NCBI GenBank assembly: GCA_964511025.1
Contig: CAZEDK010000014.1
Span: 1 to 35,459, forward strand
Direction of reading: 5' to 3'
DNA length: 35,459 nt
Source of the DNA: CAZEDK01 sp964511025
GTDB lineage: Bacteria > Patescibacteriota > Gracilibacteria > UBA1369 > GWF2-33-10
Every line of letters begins with the position of its first letter. Within the stretch, counting starts at the first letter, position 1. Of this stretch, positions 6,370-13,972 are shown piece after piece. The position numbers and the translations under genes were made by a program. A model generated the notes under the pieces. That model ran no database searches, had not been told where the DNA came from, and saw only the letters and a list, made by a program, of their open reading frames with translations.

Positions 6370-7695
6370 ATGAAAAAAATCTTACTCATATCAAACGGTG
6401 GCCGAGAACATGCAATTGCTGATGCGATAAAAAGAAGCAAATCAAATCCCATACTTTATACATTTGCAACAGCTAACAACCCAGGAATTTATAATTTATC
6501 TGAAGAATATTTTGTTGCGAATAGTCTGAAAAACTTTGATGATTTAAAAAATTTTGTAGAAAAAATAAAACCTGATTTCGCAATTATTGGTCCGGACGAT
6601 CCACTTGCTGATGGAATTGTGGATTTTTTAGAAACTTTGGGAGTTACATGTGTCGGTCCACACAAAATAAACGCCCAACTTGAGTCTTCAAAAGCTTTTA
6701 CAAGAAATCTAATAGAAAAATATAAAATAAATGCAAACCCACAATACAAAAACTTCACGTCTAAAGAAGGCATTCAAGAATTTATGAAAAAACTCGAAGG
6801 TCAATTTGTAGTCAAATATGACAGTCTCAAAGGAGGAAAAGGTGTAAAAGTCATTGGCGATCATCTAAAAAGTATTGAAGATGGCTACGAATATGCCTGC
6901 GAATGCATAGAAGAATGTGGAAAAGTTGTAATTGAAGAAAAATTAATTGGAGAAGAATTTAGTCTAATTAGTTTTGTAGATGGCGAAAATGTTATTGACA
7001 CACCTGCAATACAAGACCACAAAAGAGCTTACGAAGGAGACATCGGACCAAATACTGGAGGTATGGGAACTTACTCAGATGAAAAGAACAGTCTTCCTTT
7101 TCTAACTATGCAAAATTTAAAAGATGCTCATGAAATTAATGTTCAAGTAGCAAAAGCAATCAAAGAAGAAACCGGTATCGCTTATAAAGGATTTTTGTAT
7201 GGAGGATTTATAATCACCAAAAATGGCGTAAAACTTATTGAATATAATGCTAGACTTGGCGATCCTGAAGCAATGAATATATTGTCAATTTTGAAAACTG
7301 ATTTTGTTGAAATCTGTGAAGCTATCATCAATAGTAATCTAAATACAATCAACGTTGAATTTGAGAAAAAAGCTACAGTTTGCAAGTATCTAGTACCTGA
7401 AGGTTATCCTGATAGTCCAATAAAAAACCAAAAAATACAAATAGATTACACAAAAATTCCAAAAAATGCGAAATTATATTTTGCTTCAGTTGATGGTACC
7501 GCAAATGATTTAATTCTATGCGGATCAAGAACAATAGCAATTGTTGGAATTGGTGAAAATTTGGAAGAAGCCGAAAAAACATGCGAAGAAGCAATCAAAC
7601 AGATCAAAGGACCAATGTTTCACAGAAAAGACATAGGCACACAAGCACTAATTCAAAAGAGGATTGATCATTTAGAAGAAATTTCCTCAATATAA
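6370..7695 (+). CDS. purD: PurD: phosphoribosylamine-glycine ligase
   Basis: 441 residues. An ATP-grasp enzyme joining glycine to phosphoribosylamine, the step after PurF. The ATG at 6370 gives the canonical MKKILLISNGGREHA; an in-frame extension upstream overlaps purF and lacks family similarity. Motifs: VKYDSLKGGKGV (ATP lid), EEKLIGEEFSL, QDHKRAYEGDIGPNTGGMG, EYNARLGDPEA. The start lies 4 nt after the purF stop. The 3' end overlaps the convergent RimK-like pseudogene by 28 bp, and the shared DNA encodes EEISS on both strands. Confidence 0.96.
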   Translation: MKKILLISNGGREHAIADAIKRSKSNPILYTFATANNPGIYNLSEEYFVANSLKNFDDLKNFVEKIKPDFAIIGPDDPLADGIVDFLETLGVTCVGPHKINAQLESSKAFTRNLIEKYKINANPQYKNFTSKEGIQEFMKKLEGQFVVKYDSLKGGKGVKVIGDHLKSIEDGYEYACECIEECGKVVIEEKLIGEEFSLISFVDGENVIDTPAIQDHKRAYEGDIGPNTGGMGTYSDEKNSLPFLTMQNLKDAHEINVQVAKAIKEETGIAYKGFLYGGFIITKNGVKLIEYNARLGDPEAMNILSILKTDFVEICEAIINSNLNTINVEFEKKATVCKYLVPEGYPDSPIKNQKIQIDYTKIPKNAKLYFASVDGTANDLILCGSRTIAIVGIGENLEEAEKTCEEAIKQIKGPMFHRKDIGTQALIQKRIDHLEEISSI

Positions 7696-8286
7696 TCAAT
7701 GATTTTTCCAGCCACGTCAATCCCTGTAGCGTCTGTTATTCCTTCCAAACCAGGACTTGCATTAACTTCAGTAACAAGCCATCCTCTTTTTTTACAATAG
7801 AGCAAATCTACCGCCGCAATATCAAGACCAAGAGCTTTTGTAGCTTCGATGCATATTCTTGTTTGCTCTTTATCAAGCTCTATTGCTGTAGCTTTGCCTC
7901 CTTTATCCAAATTAGAACGAAAATCTTTGTGATGAGAAACTCTTTCCATAGCAGCCACAACCTTATCGCCAACAACAAAACCCCTGTGATCTATGCCTAC
8001 TTTATCTTCCAAAAATTCCTGAATAATTATCTGTTCACTGTCATAGGCTTTGCAAATAATTTTATACAAAGACTGAAAAGCTCTTTCACTTTCCACCAAC
8101 ATAACACCATCTCCAAAAGACCCTATTGGAGCTTTCAAAATTAGTGGATAGCCTCCAACTTTTTTTGCGGCATCATATAAATAAAAATCGTGGTTTTTTT
8201 GCAGCTTCAATTAAATTTTCATTTCTCGGATTCCATCTGTCATTCCAATTATAACGCTTGAGATAAGATATAATAGCTATTTTCAT
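7668..8286 (-). pseudogene. RimK-like ATP-grasp ligase, frameshifted and internally deleted
   Basis: The C-terminal part (up to 8210) is a recognisable RimK-type ATP-grasp domain: GGYPLILKAPIGSFGDGV, IIIQEFLED, DHRGFVVGDKVVAAMERVS, FRSNLDKGG, VTEVNASPGLEGI. An ATG at 8286 opens a second frame reading MKIAIISYLKRYNW...LIEAAKK, the pre-ATP-grasp N-terminus. The two frames meet at a run of seven A (plus-strand T7 at 8194-8200); one A fewer would join them. Even joined, the product is about 205 residues against about 300 for RimK proteins, and the junction AAK-NHDFYLYD-AAKK suggests an internal deletion between two GC(T/C)GCAAAAAAA words. The frameshift could be an assembly error; the missing middle is less easily explained that way. 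RimK-type enzymes add amino acids such as glutamate to a protein or small-molecule acceptor. Confidence 0.7.
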
Positions 8287-8326
8287 CAAATTATATATTT
8301 TAAAATTTTTAATCAATGAAGACCAA

Positions 8327-8355
8327 TTGATATTATTATCTATTAAACATATAAT
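8327..8355 (+). promoter_or_regulatory. Sigma70 promoter for the lipoprotein gene at 8383
   Basis: TTGATA (8327-8332), 17-nt spacer, consensus TATAAT (8350-8355), 27 nt before the ATG. No Shine-Dalgarno sequence is visible between it and the start. Confidence 0.7.
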
Positions 8356-8382
8356 TGGAAAGCCTTTTTAAAATTTTAAGAC

Positions 8383-8967
8383 ATGAAAAAAATAATCAGT
8401 TTGATGATAATATTAATCGCATTATTAATATTTCCAGGATGTTCAAAAGAAAATACAGTAGAAATTTCAGAAAAAACAAAAATCAACACAGAAAATTTCA
8501 AACTCTATGGTAGTGAAGAATTTGCAATAAGATATCCAAAAGGATGGGCAATTGAAACAAAAATGAGCAATGCTTATCCAAAAAGCACTCTAATATTATT
8601 CATCAATAAACTTTCAGAAAAAAGTTTCAAAGAAAATATTAACATAGACAAAAGAGAACTTAAAACAGGCGTTGACAATCTCACGTTTGCACAAAATATG
8701 CTTTCAAAAAACGAAAGTGACCTCATCGGATTTCAAAAAATCGCAGAACAAAATATCAAGATAAAAATTGCAGGAGAAGAAAAAGATACGATATTTGCAG
8801 TCTTTGAAGGCAGAAACAAACGAGACGGCGATAAATTCAGATTTTTACAAGTATACGCTGTAAAAGACACAATCGGATATATAGCAACGGCAACCATACT
8901 CGCCAACTCTCCTGAAGAAATGAACAATACATTATCAACAAGCGTAAAAAGTCTTGAAATACAGTAA
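8383..8967 (+). CDS. Lipoprotein with a PsbP-like domain
   Basis: 194 residues. The lipoprotein signal peptide MKKIISLMIILIALLIFPGC has its lipobox Cys at about residue 20. The mature part opens with FAIRYPKGWAIE, a pattern typical of PsbP-like/DUF-type lipoproteins, and ends in a helix with LSTSVKSLEIQ. The C-terminal part of the SLH protein at 13973 shows the same layout (FELKYPFSW ... IVGSLKYIE), so the genome appears to use this domain more than once. Probable surface-exposed, ligand unknown. It has its own promoter. Its stop lies 4 bp from the stop of the convergent gene at 8972. Confidence 0.75.
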   Translation: MKKIISLMIILIALLIFPGCSKENTVEISEKTKINTENFKLYGSEEFAIRYPKGWAIETKMSNAYPKSTLILFINKLSEKSFKENINIDKRELKTGVDNLTFAQNMLSKNESDLIGFQKIAEQNIKIKIAGEEKDTIFAVFEGRNKRDGDKFRFLQVYAVKDTIGYIATATILANSPEEMNNTLSTSVKSLEIQ

Positions 8968-8971
8968 TAAA

Positions 8972-9307
8972 TTAAGCAGCCATTGCATATTTATTACCTT
9001 GATCAATCAAATTTTGTGGGGTTGCAAAAAGTTTCTGACATCCTCTTCTGTCTTCCAAAACAATACCCTGTGCTTCTGGAAAGATTGGCAATCTATTTGC
9101 AGCTAAACCTGTTAATTCGGCCGCAAGTAAAGTTGACACATTAGGACTTTCAGGACTGCCCCACTCATTAGCAGCCTCCCTCAACGGATCCTTAGTATCT
9201 TTAGTATCTTCACCGACAGCAACAGGATTGTCACCAGTATTAACTTCCGCACCAATTGCCCTTAACCAATTCGTGTTAGCAGCACCAGTTGTTTGACCAT
9301 CTGCCAT
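8972..9307 (-). CDS. Small protein of unknown function
   Basis: 111 residues, unrecognised. It begins MADGQTTGAANTNW, like the MADEQNLGGQ start of the protein at 1883-2362, followed by an acidic, low-complexity stretch (VGEDTKDTKDP), an Ala/Leu-rich helix (LLAAELTGLAANRLP) and LEDRRGCQKLF with a single Cys. No signal peptide or membrane segment. A strong promoter with extended -10 lies upstream, which supports its being a real gene. Confidence 0.6.
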   Translation of the reverse strand: MADGQTTGAANTNWLRAIGAEVNTGDNPVAVGEDTKDTKDPLREAANEWGSPESPNVSTLLAAELTGLAANRLPIFPEAQGIVLEDRRGCQKLFATPQNLIDQGNKYAMAA

Positions 9308-9338
9308 TTTAAAATATTTTTATATGATCTATTGGTTC

Positions 9339-9368
9339 ATTATACCACAAAACACAAGAATTAATCAA
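9339..9368 (-). promoter_or_regulatory. Sigma70 promoter with extended -10 for the gene at 9307
   Basis: Minus strand TTGATT (9368-9363), 18-nt spacer, TATAAT (9344-9339) preceded by TGG (TGgTATAAT). It sits between the RelE-like toxin stop and the start of the unknown gene, about 32 nt before its ATG. Confidence 0.65.
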
Positions 9369-9374
9369 AAAATT

Positions 9375-9626
9375 TTAATAAGCTTCTTTTCTATGTTTTA
9401 CAGCATATACAAGCACTTTATTGTCATTAATTTTATATAAAACTCGATAATTTCCAATTCTAAGTCGATAAACCCTATCACCTTTCAATTTTTTTGGATT
9501 ATTAGCGTGAGGAAAAGGATTGTCAGAGAGAATTTTATCAATTTTATCAAAAATGAGCCTTTTATAACTTGTAGGTATTTTCTGTAAATCTTTATTTACT
9601 TTCTCTTCAATATAAACCGTAAACAT
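9375..9626 (-). CDS. RelE/ParE-superfamily toxin
   Basis: 83 residues, normal for the family. A helix (EEKVNKDLQKIPTSYKR) is followed by NPKKLKGDRVYRLRIGNYRVLYKI and VYAVKHRKEAY, the classic RelE/StbE strand arrangement with conserved Arg in YRLRxGxYRVxY and the terminal H-R-x-x-x-Y. Members usually cleave mRNA on the ribosome, while ParE relatives target gyrase; sequence alone favours RelE-like. The start is 1 nt after the stop of the antitoxin gene, so the two are coupled. Confidence 0.85.
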   Translation of the reverse strand: MFTVYIEEKVNKDLQKIPTSYKRLIFDKIDKILSDNPFPHANNPKKLKGDRVYRLRIGNYRVLYKINDNKVLVYAVKHRKEAY

Positions 9627-9627
9627 A

Positions 9628-9867
9628 CTAATTCAAAAAATTAGATATTGGCAAAAATTTTGCATTTTCTTTTCTACTTTGAACCAAACTATAATCAACA
9701 TCATTTACGTCAAGCTCTATAATATCAAAATTTTCCACGTTTTTAACATATTTTTCTCTTACCAAATCACGAAAAAACTCACTTTTTGTTGCATATTTTT
9801 TGACTCTTATCTGCATATCAACAATTTCAGCAAGCTCATCATTAAGTGAAATATTATAGACAGCCAT
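9628..9867 (-). CDS. Ribbon-helix-helix antitoxin (ParD/CopG-like)
   Basis: 79 residues. The N-terminus MAVYNISLNDELAEIVDMQI with KYATKSEFFRDLVREKY is a ribbon-helix-helix DNA-binding fold (strand, helix, turn, helix). The C-terminal 35 residues, acidic with NVDNDVDYS-like character, are the expected toxin-binding tail. It is first in the operon and likely autoregulates the strong promoter upstream, where a near-palindrome GTTAATATAAC (9901-9911) covers the -10. An antitoxin rather than a general regulator because of its partner gene. Confidence 0.82.
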   Translation of the reverse strand: MAVYNISLNDELAEIVDMQIRVKKYATKSEFFRDLVREKYVKNVENFDIIELDVNDVDYSLVQSRKENAKFLPISNFLN

Positions 9868-9903
9868 TTTATTTTTTATTAAAATTTAGCACTCAGCACA
9901 GTT

Positions 9904-9933
9904 AATATAACAAATTTTAACAAAAAATGTCAA
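9904..9933 (-). promoter_or_regulatory. Promoter of the RelE/ParD-like operon with an overlapping near-palindrome
   Basis: Minus strand TTGACA (9933-9928, consensus), 18-nt spacer, TATATT (9909-9904), 36 nt before the antitoxin ATG. The near-palindrome GTTAATATAAC at 9901-9911 overlaps the -10 and is a candidate operator for the antitoxin. Confidence 0.65.
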
Positions 9934-10001
9934 TAAATTTGACTCAAAAACTCAACAATGTTAGCGTTCTCAACAGAATAGTTTCAAATGCTCTAGATCA
10001 A

Positions 10002-10889
10002 ATGAAAATTTTTTTACAATTTACATCCTGCATTTTAGTCATTATTTCTTTTGTGTTTTTAAACAGTTGCAATAAAAAAATTTCGAGACTCGAAACTCGA
10101 GACTCGAAACTCCAAATAGTCACAACATTCTCCCCTCTTTATTCATTGACCGCAAACATTGCAAGAGAGAAAGCAAATATAGAAAACATAGTGCCACCGG
10201 GATCAAGTATTCACACATTTGAACTCAAACCAAGCGATATAAAAAAAATTGCAAATGCTGATATTTTGGTGACAAATGGATTAGGATTAGAAAATTTTCT
10301 CAATAATGCGATTGAAGCTTCAAACAACAAAGATTTAATAATAGTAAATACAAGCAAAAATATAGAAGCAATCAAGCAAGATCCTCATGTTTGGCTAAAA
10401 ATTACAAATGCTATACTTCAAACAAATGAAATTAAAAAAGCATTCATAGAAAAAGATCCAAAAAACAAAGATTATTATGAAAAAAATTATTTAGACTATG
10501 AAAAAAAATTATTATCACTTGATAACGAAATCAGAGAAAAATTTTCAAAAACAGAAAAAAAAGATTTCATAGTTTTTCATGACGCTTTGCAATATTATTT
10601 AAGAGATTTTGATTTATTAACTTACAGAAAAGCAAGTATAGAAGAATTTCCCGGAAAAGAACCAAGCGAGAAATATATAAATGAATTAGTTAATTTAATC
10701 AAAAATGATAAAGTAAAAATAATTTTTACAGAACCATATTTTTCACCTAAAATTGTAGATATATTAAGAAACGAATTAAATATAAAAACTTATGAAATCG
10801 GCCCTGACAACACTGAATTAACAACAGAAGGATATGAAAAAAATATGCAAAATATCACTGATACTTTTATAAAAGCATTCAACAATTAA
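10002..10889 (+). CDS. znuA: Zinc/manganese ABC transporter substrate-binding lipoprotein (ZnuA-like)
   Basis: 295 residues from the ATG at 10002, which gives a lipoprotein signal (MKIFLQFTSC...VFLNSC); the frame is open further upstream to 9927, but that region lacks signal features and overlaps the antitoxin promoter. The cluster A-I binding fold shows its metal ligands: IHTFELKPSD, DPHVWLK, VFHDAL and FTEPYFSP (three His and an acidic residue). The His-rich loop of some ZnuA proteins is absent. Residues following the lipid Cys (SRLETRDSKLQ) are encoded by a 7-bp tandem repeat and lie in the flexible linker. The stop TAA shares its last A with the ATG of the ATPase gene. Confidence 0.9.
   Translation: MKIFLQFTSCILVIISFVFLNSCNKKISRLETRDSKLQIVTTFSPLYSLTANIAREKANIENIVPPGSSIHTFELKPSDIKKIANADILVTNGLGLENFLNNAIEASNNKDLIIVNTSKNIEAIKQDPHVWLKITNAILQTNEIKKAFIEKDPKNKDYYEKNYLDYEKKLLSLDNEIREKFSKTEKKDFIVFHDALQYYLRDFDLLTYRKASIEEFPGKEPSEKYINELVNLIKNDKVKIIFTEPYFSPKIVDILRNELNIKTYEIGPDNTELTTEGYEKNMQNITDTFIKAFNN
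10080..10114 (+). repeat. Heptanucleotide tract inside the znuA linker
   Basis: Register: ATTTCGA, GACTCGA, AACTCGA, GACTCGA, AACTCCA. Five heptads, self-complementary through TCGA, in frame, encoding part of SRLETRDSKLQ directly after the lipobox Cys region. Confidence 0.85.
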
Positions 10890-11590
10890 TGAGTAATGCA
10901 ATAATAAAAATTCAAAATCTTTCATTGGAAATTTCAGGCTTCAAAATCCTTGAAAATATTAATCTTGAAATAAACGAAGGAGAAATAAATACAATAATAG
11001 GTCTTAATGGATCAGGCAAAACCACATTACTCAAAACAATTTTAGGCGTATACAAGCCGAGCAGTGGCAGTATCGAGATTAATACAAAAAAAATAGCTTA
11101 TGTCCCACAAAAACTTCATTTTGACAAAACAATACCAATCTCAGTATATGAACTTTTACAAATTTACTCCGGAAAAAACCAAATAGACATTTTGGCAAAA
11201 TTAAAAGAAGTAAAAGCTGATAAACTAACTAATAAAAAAGTAGGAGTGCTATCTGGAGGAGAATTGCAAAGAGTATTGATTGCAAATGCTTTGCTGCTTG
11301 AGCCGAAATTGTTATTGCTTGACGAGGCAACTGCTGGAATTGACATCGTTGGTGAAAAAGATTTTTATGATTTAATTGAAAAAATTCACACTGAATACAA
11401 AATAACAATCATTATGGTATCTCACGATATTCATACTGTATTTGCTGCTTCAGATAAAATTTTTTGCATCAATAAACATATTTGCTGCTCCGGCAAACCG
11501 GCTGAAGTGTCACAAGACACGCAATTCAAAAAATTATTCGGTCACAATTTAGCACCTTTTAGTCACAAGCATGATCACCACCATCATTGA
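10889..11590 (+). CDS. znuC: Zinc/manganese ABC transporter ATP-binding protein (ZnuC-like)
   Basis: 233 residues. Walker A GLNGSGKTT, signature LSGGELQRV, Walker B LLLLDEATAGID, and switch His in VSHDIH. It powers uptake through the permease encoded next. The C-terminus ends HKHDHHHH, a His-rich tail that could bind zinc. This tail is encoded in the 20-bp overlap with the permease gene (11571-11590), so the DNA serves both as His codons and as the permease start (MITTI). It overlaps the binding-protein gene by 1 nt. It ends in TGA. Confidence 0.93.
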   Translation: MSNAIIKIQNLSLEISGFKILENINLEINEGEINTIIGLNGSGKTTLLKTILGVYKPSSGSIEINTKKIAYVPQKLHFDKTIPISVYELLQIYSGKNQIDILAKLKEVKADKLTNKKVGVLSGGELQRVLIANALLLEPKLLLLDEATAGIDIVGEKDFYDLIEKIHTEYKITIIMVSHDIHTVFAASDKIFCINKHICCSGKPAEVSQDTQFKKLFGHNLAPFSHKHDHHHH

Positions 11591-12392
11591 AGCTTTCAAT
11601 TTTAGTTTTTTTCAAAGAGCAATATTGATTGGCTCCTTACTTGCAATTACTTACGCACTGCTTGGAACTTTTGTAGTCATAAAAAGACAATCAATCATTG
11701 GGCATTCAATTGCAAATTTAAGTTTTTTTGGTCTAGCTCTCGGATTAGTTCTAAGTTGGAATGTCAACATAACAATCTTAATTTCTGCAATCATTGGAGC
11801 CTGCATTATTGCAAAACTTACAGATAGCGAATACTTCTCACAAGATTCACTTCTCGCATTCATTGCGGAATCATCAATAGCTGCGGCAATTATCGCCATC
11901 AGTCAACTGCAAGGCTATAGAGTAGACATCAATCAGTACTTATTCGGCTCAATAATAGCTTTATCAAAAGAAGACATTTTTTTCTCAGGCTTACTGGCAA
12001 TAGTAGTAATATCTCTAATTTATTTTTTCAAACAAAAACTTCTTCAAATTGTTTTCAATGAAGATCTCGCAAAAGCAAGCGGAACAAATATAAAAAAAAT
12101 AAATTTCTTATACATAATGTTAATAGCACTAAGTATATCAATCGGTGTTAAAATTATAGGAATAATATTAATTTCGGCATTTCTCATCATCCCGGCAAAC
12201 ACAGCAAAATTATTCGCACAAAATTTTAAACAAATGCTAATATATTCTTCAGTTTTTGCAGTAACAGGAACAATTGTAGGACTCATTTTAAGCTATTTAA
12301 TAGACACACCAAGCGGAGCTATGATAATTGTAGTTTTGGGAGGACAATTGATCTTAAGTATTTGTATTAAACACATTCCTTATAAAGAATAA
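11571..12392 (+). CDS. znuB: Zinc/manganese ABC transporter permease (ZnuB-like)
   Basis: 273 residues, an ABC-3 family membrane protein with about seven to eight hydrophobic segments. Landmarks: FFQRAILIGSLLAI at the start, VVIKRQSIIGHSIANLSFFG (conserved Gly-His region), QYLFGSI, and LIISAFLIIPANTAKLFA, the coupling region ending in P-A-x-x-A. It completes a three-gene transporter with overlapping reading frames, so stoichiometric translation is likely. No regulator of the Zur/Fur type is visible nearby. Confidence 0.92.
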   Translation: MITTIIEAFNFSFFQRAILIGSLLAITYALLGTFVVIKRQSIIGHSIANLSFFGLALGLVLSWNVNITILISAIIGACIIAKLTDSEYFSQDSLLAFIAESSIAAAIIAISQLQGYRVDINQYLFGSIIALSKEDIFFSGLLAIVVISLIYFFKQKLLQIVFNEDLAKASGTNIKKINFLYIMLIALSISIGVKIIGIILISAFLIIPANTAKLFAQNFKQMLIYSSVFAVTGTIVGLILSYLIDTPSGAMIIVVLGGQLILSICIKHIPYKE

Positions 12393-12452
12393 TCCAATTT
12401 GACGATCAATTATATAAACACTAGTATACAAGCAGTTAATCAAACGGACATT

Positions 12453-13958
12453 ATGCACAAAATTCCATCAGCAATGGCGACTCAGCATCCTGATAATGCT
12501 TCAGGAACTTATTTTGACAATAGTAAATTCATAAGCGTAAATCAAGAATTGGAAGAATGTTTCAGGTCATATAATGATTTAGGTTGTGATGAATATATGT
12601 TTGACTGGGAAGGCAAGTTCGCAGACAGTTCGCTTGTTGAAAAATTATATAGAAATTATAATGATTTTTTTACAAATCAACCTCTTGGCAATAGCATCAG
12701 GCTTACAATGAGAATTCCAAATAAATGGGAAGGATATAATTTTTCACTGCCTCAAGCTTTTATGAGTATTCTCACATCAAAAGATTTTGTATCAAGTATT
12801 GGAATCAAAGAAAATCCTATTTTTGAAATCATCCTGCCAATGACAAAAAATGCTGATCAATTGATTGAAACAAGAGAAGCTTTTCAAGAAATGTCCAGAT
12901 TCAAAGAAAAAAGTTTTCATTACAACAATAGCAACATGGAAGATATAGAAATGATCCCTCTCTTTGAAGGCACTGACGATCTATGTGATGCAAAAGCAGT
13001 TTTGGAAGATTATTTTAAAAAATGCACACAAAAATTCAAAAAAATACCAGCCTACATGCGACCTTTTATGGCTAGATCTGATCCTGCTATGAATTCAGGT
13101 CTAATACCTGCGGTAATTTCATGCCAAGCAGCATTAAGTAATTTTCGACAAGTAGAAGAAAAACATGGAGTACCGATGTATCCAATCATTGGTTGCGGAA
13201 GTTTACCAATGCGTGGAGGCATGAATCCATATAATTTGAAAGATGTTTTGCCGCAGTATAAAGGCGTAAGAACTGTCACACTGCAAAGTGCTTTTCGATA
13301 TGATTATCCGCTTGAAAGTGTCAAAGAAGCAATTGCAATAATAAAAAAAGAATTACCAAAAATGAAAGCTGATATTTTATCAGATGAAGATATAAAAAAT
13401 ATTAAAAAATTAAATAAAATATTTGAAGATATATACAGATCAAGCATTGAAAATATTGCCAATTTCATCAATGAAATAGCGGACCACGTCCCTTCAAGAA
13501 GAGAAAGAGTGCAGCATATAGGTTTGCTAGGATACGGTCGCGGAGTTGGAAATGTGAAATTACCTCGAGCTATCAAATTTACAGCAGCTCTCTACTCAAT
13601 TGGTTTACCACCGGAATTCATAGGACTTGGCAGAGCGCTCAAAAAAGCAAAAGAAGAAGGACTAATCGATTTAATATATAAATTATTTCGAACTCTCCAA
13701 CATGAAATAAGACATGCAGGTAAATATTTAAATCATGAAAATATAGATCATTTATGTAAAATCAATCCTGAATTTAAAAATATAAGGAAAGACATTAATC
13801 TTGCAGGAGAAATATTAAATATGGAGCTGGGACCAATATATGAAAAACATTTCGTACATAGAAATTTAAGCTCGACAATATATTACAAATGGATGATGAA
13901 AAATCCATTTCTCAAAGAACTTGAAGAAGCAGGAGAAATGAGAAGAAGTTTAGGATAA
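12453..13958 (+). CDS. ppcA: Phosphoenolpyruvate carboxylase, archaeal type
   Basis: 501 residues from the ATG at 12453. It carboxylates PEP to oxaloacetate. The short archaeal-type enzyme is recognised by MATQHPDNA near the N-terminus, LGCDEYMFDWEGK, CGSLPMRGGMNP and VPSRRERVQHIGLLGYGRGVG; the classical bacterial enzyme is about 900 residues. The frame extends upstream to a TTG at 12399, but the extra 18 residues lack family similarity and archaeal homologues begin close to the TQHPDN motif. It follows the zinc transporter by about 60 nt on the same strand. With malic enzyme downstream it links PEP to C4 acids. Archaeal-type PEPC is scattered in bacteria, so transfer is plausible. Confidence 0.92.
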   Translation: MHKIPSAMATQHPDNASGTYFDNSKFISVNQELEECFRSYNDLGCDEYMFDWEGKFADSSLVEKLYRNYNDFFTNQPLGNSIRLTMRIPNKWEGYNFSLPQAFMSILTSKDFVSSIGIKENPIFEIILPMTKNADQLIETREAFQEMSRFKEKSFHYNNSNMEDIEMIPLFEGTDDLCDAKAVLEDYFKKCTQKFKKIPAYMRPFMARSDPAMNSGLIPAVISCQAALSNFRQVEEKHGVPMYPIIGCGSLPMRGGMNPYNLKDVLPQYKGVRTVTLQSAFRYDYPLESVKEAIAIIKKELPKMKADILSDEDIKNIKKLNKIFEDIYRSSIENIANFINEIADHVPSRRERVQHIGLLGYGRGVGNVKLPRAIKFTAALYSIGLPPEFIGLGRALKKAKEEGLIDLIYKLFRTLQHEIRHAGKYLNHENIDHLCKINPEFKNIRKDINLAGEILNMELGPIYEKHFVHRNLSSTIYYKWMMKNPFLKELEEAGEMRRSLG

Positions 13959-13972
13959 TTTAAAATTTTATA

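Noticed and set aside
9886..9906. Heptad-like words AGCACTC, AGCACAG upstream of the antitoxin
   Set aside because: Two units only, and they fall between promoter and start codon, where other constraints may explain them.
9927..10001. Upstream start for znuA at 9927
   Set aside because: The 25 extra residues would bury the lipoprotein signal, and the region contains the opposite-strand antitoxin promoter. The ATG at 10002 gives a normal lipobox protein.
12399..12452. TTG start for the PEP carboxylase
   Set aside because: It adds 18 residues (TINYINTSIQ...) not seen in archaeal-type enzymes, whose N-terminus lies close to the TQHPDN motif.
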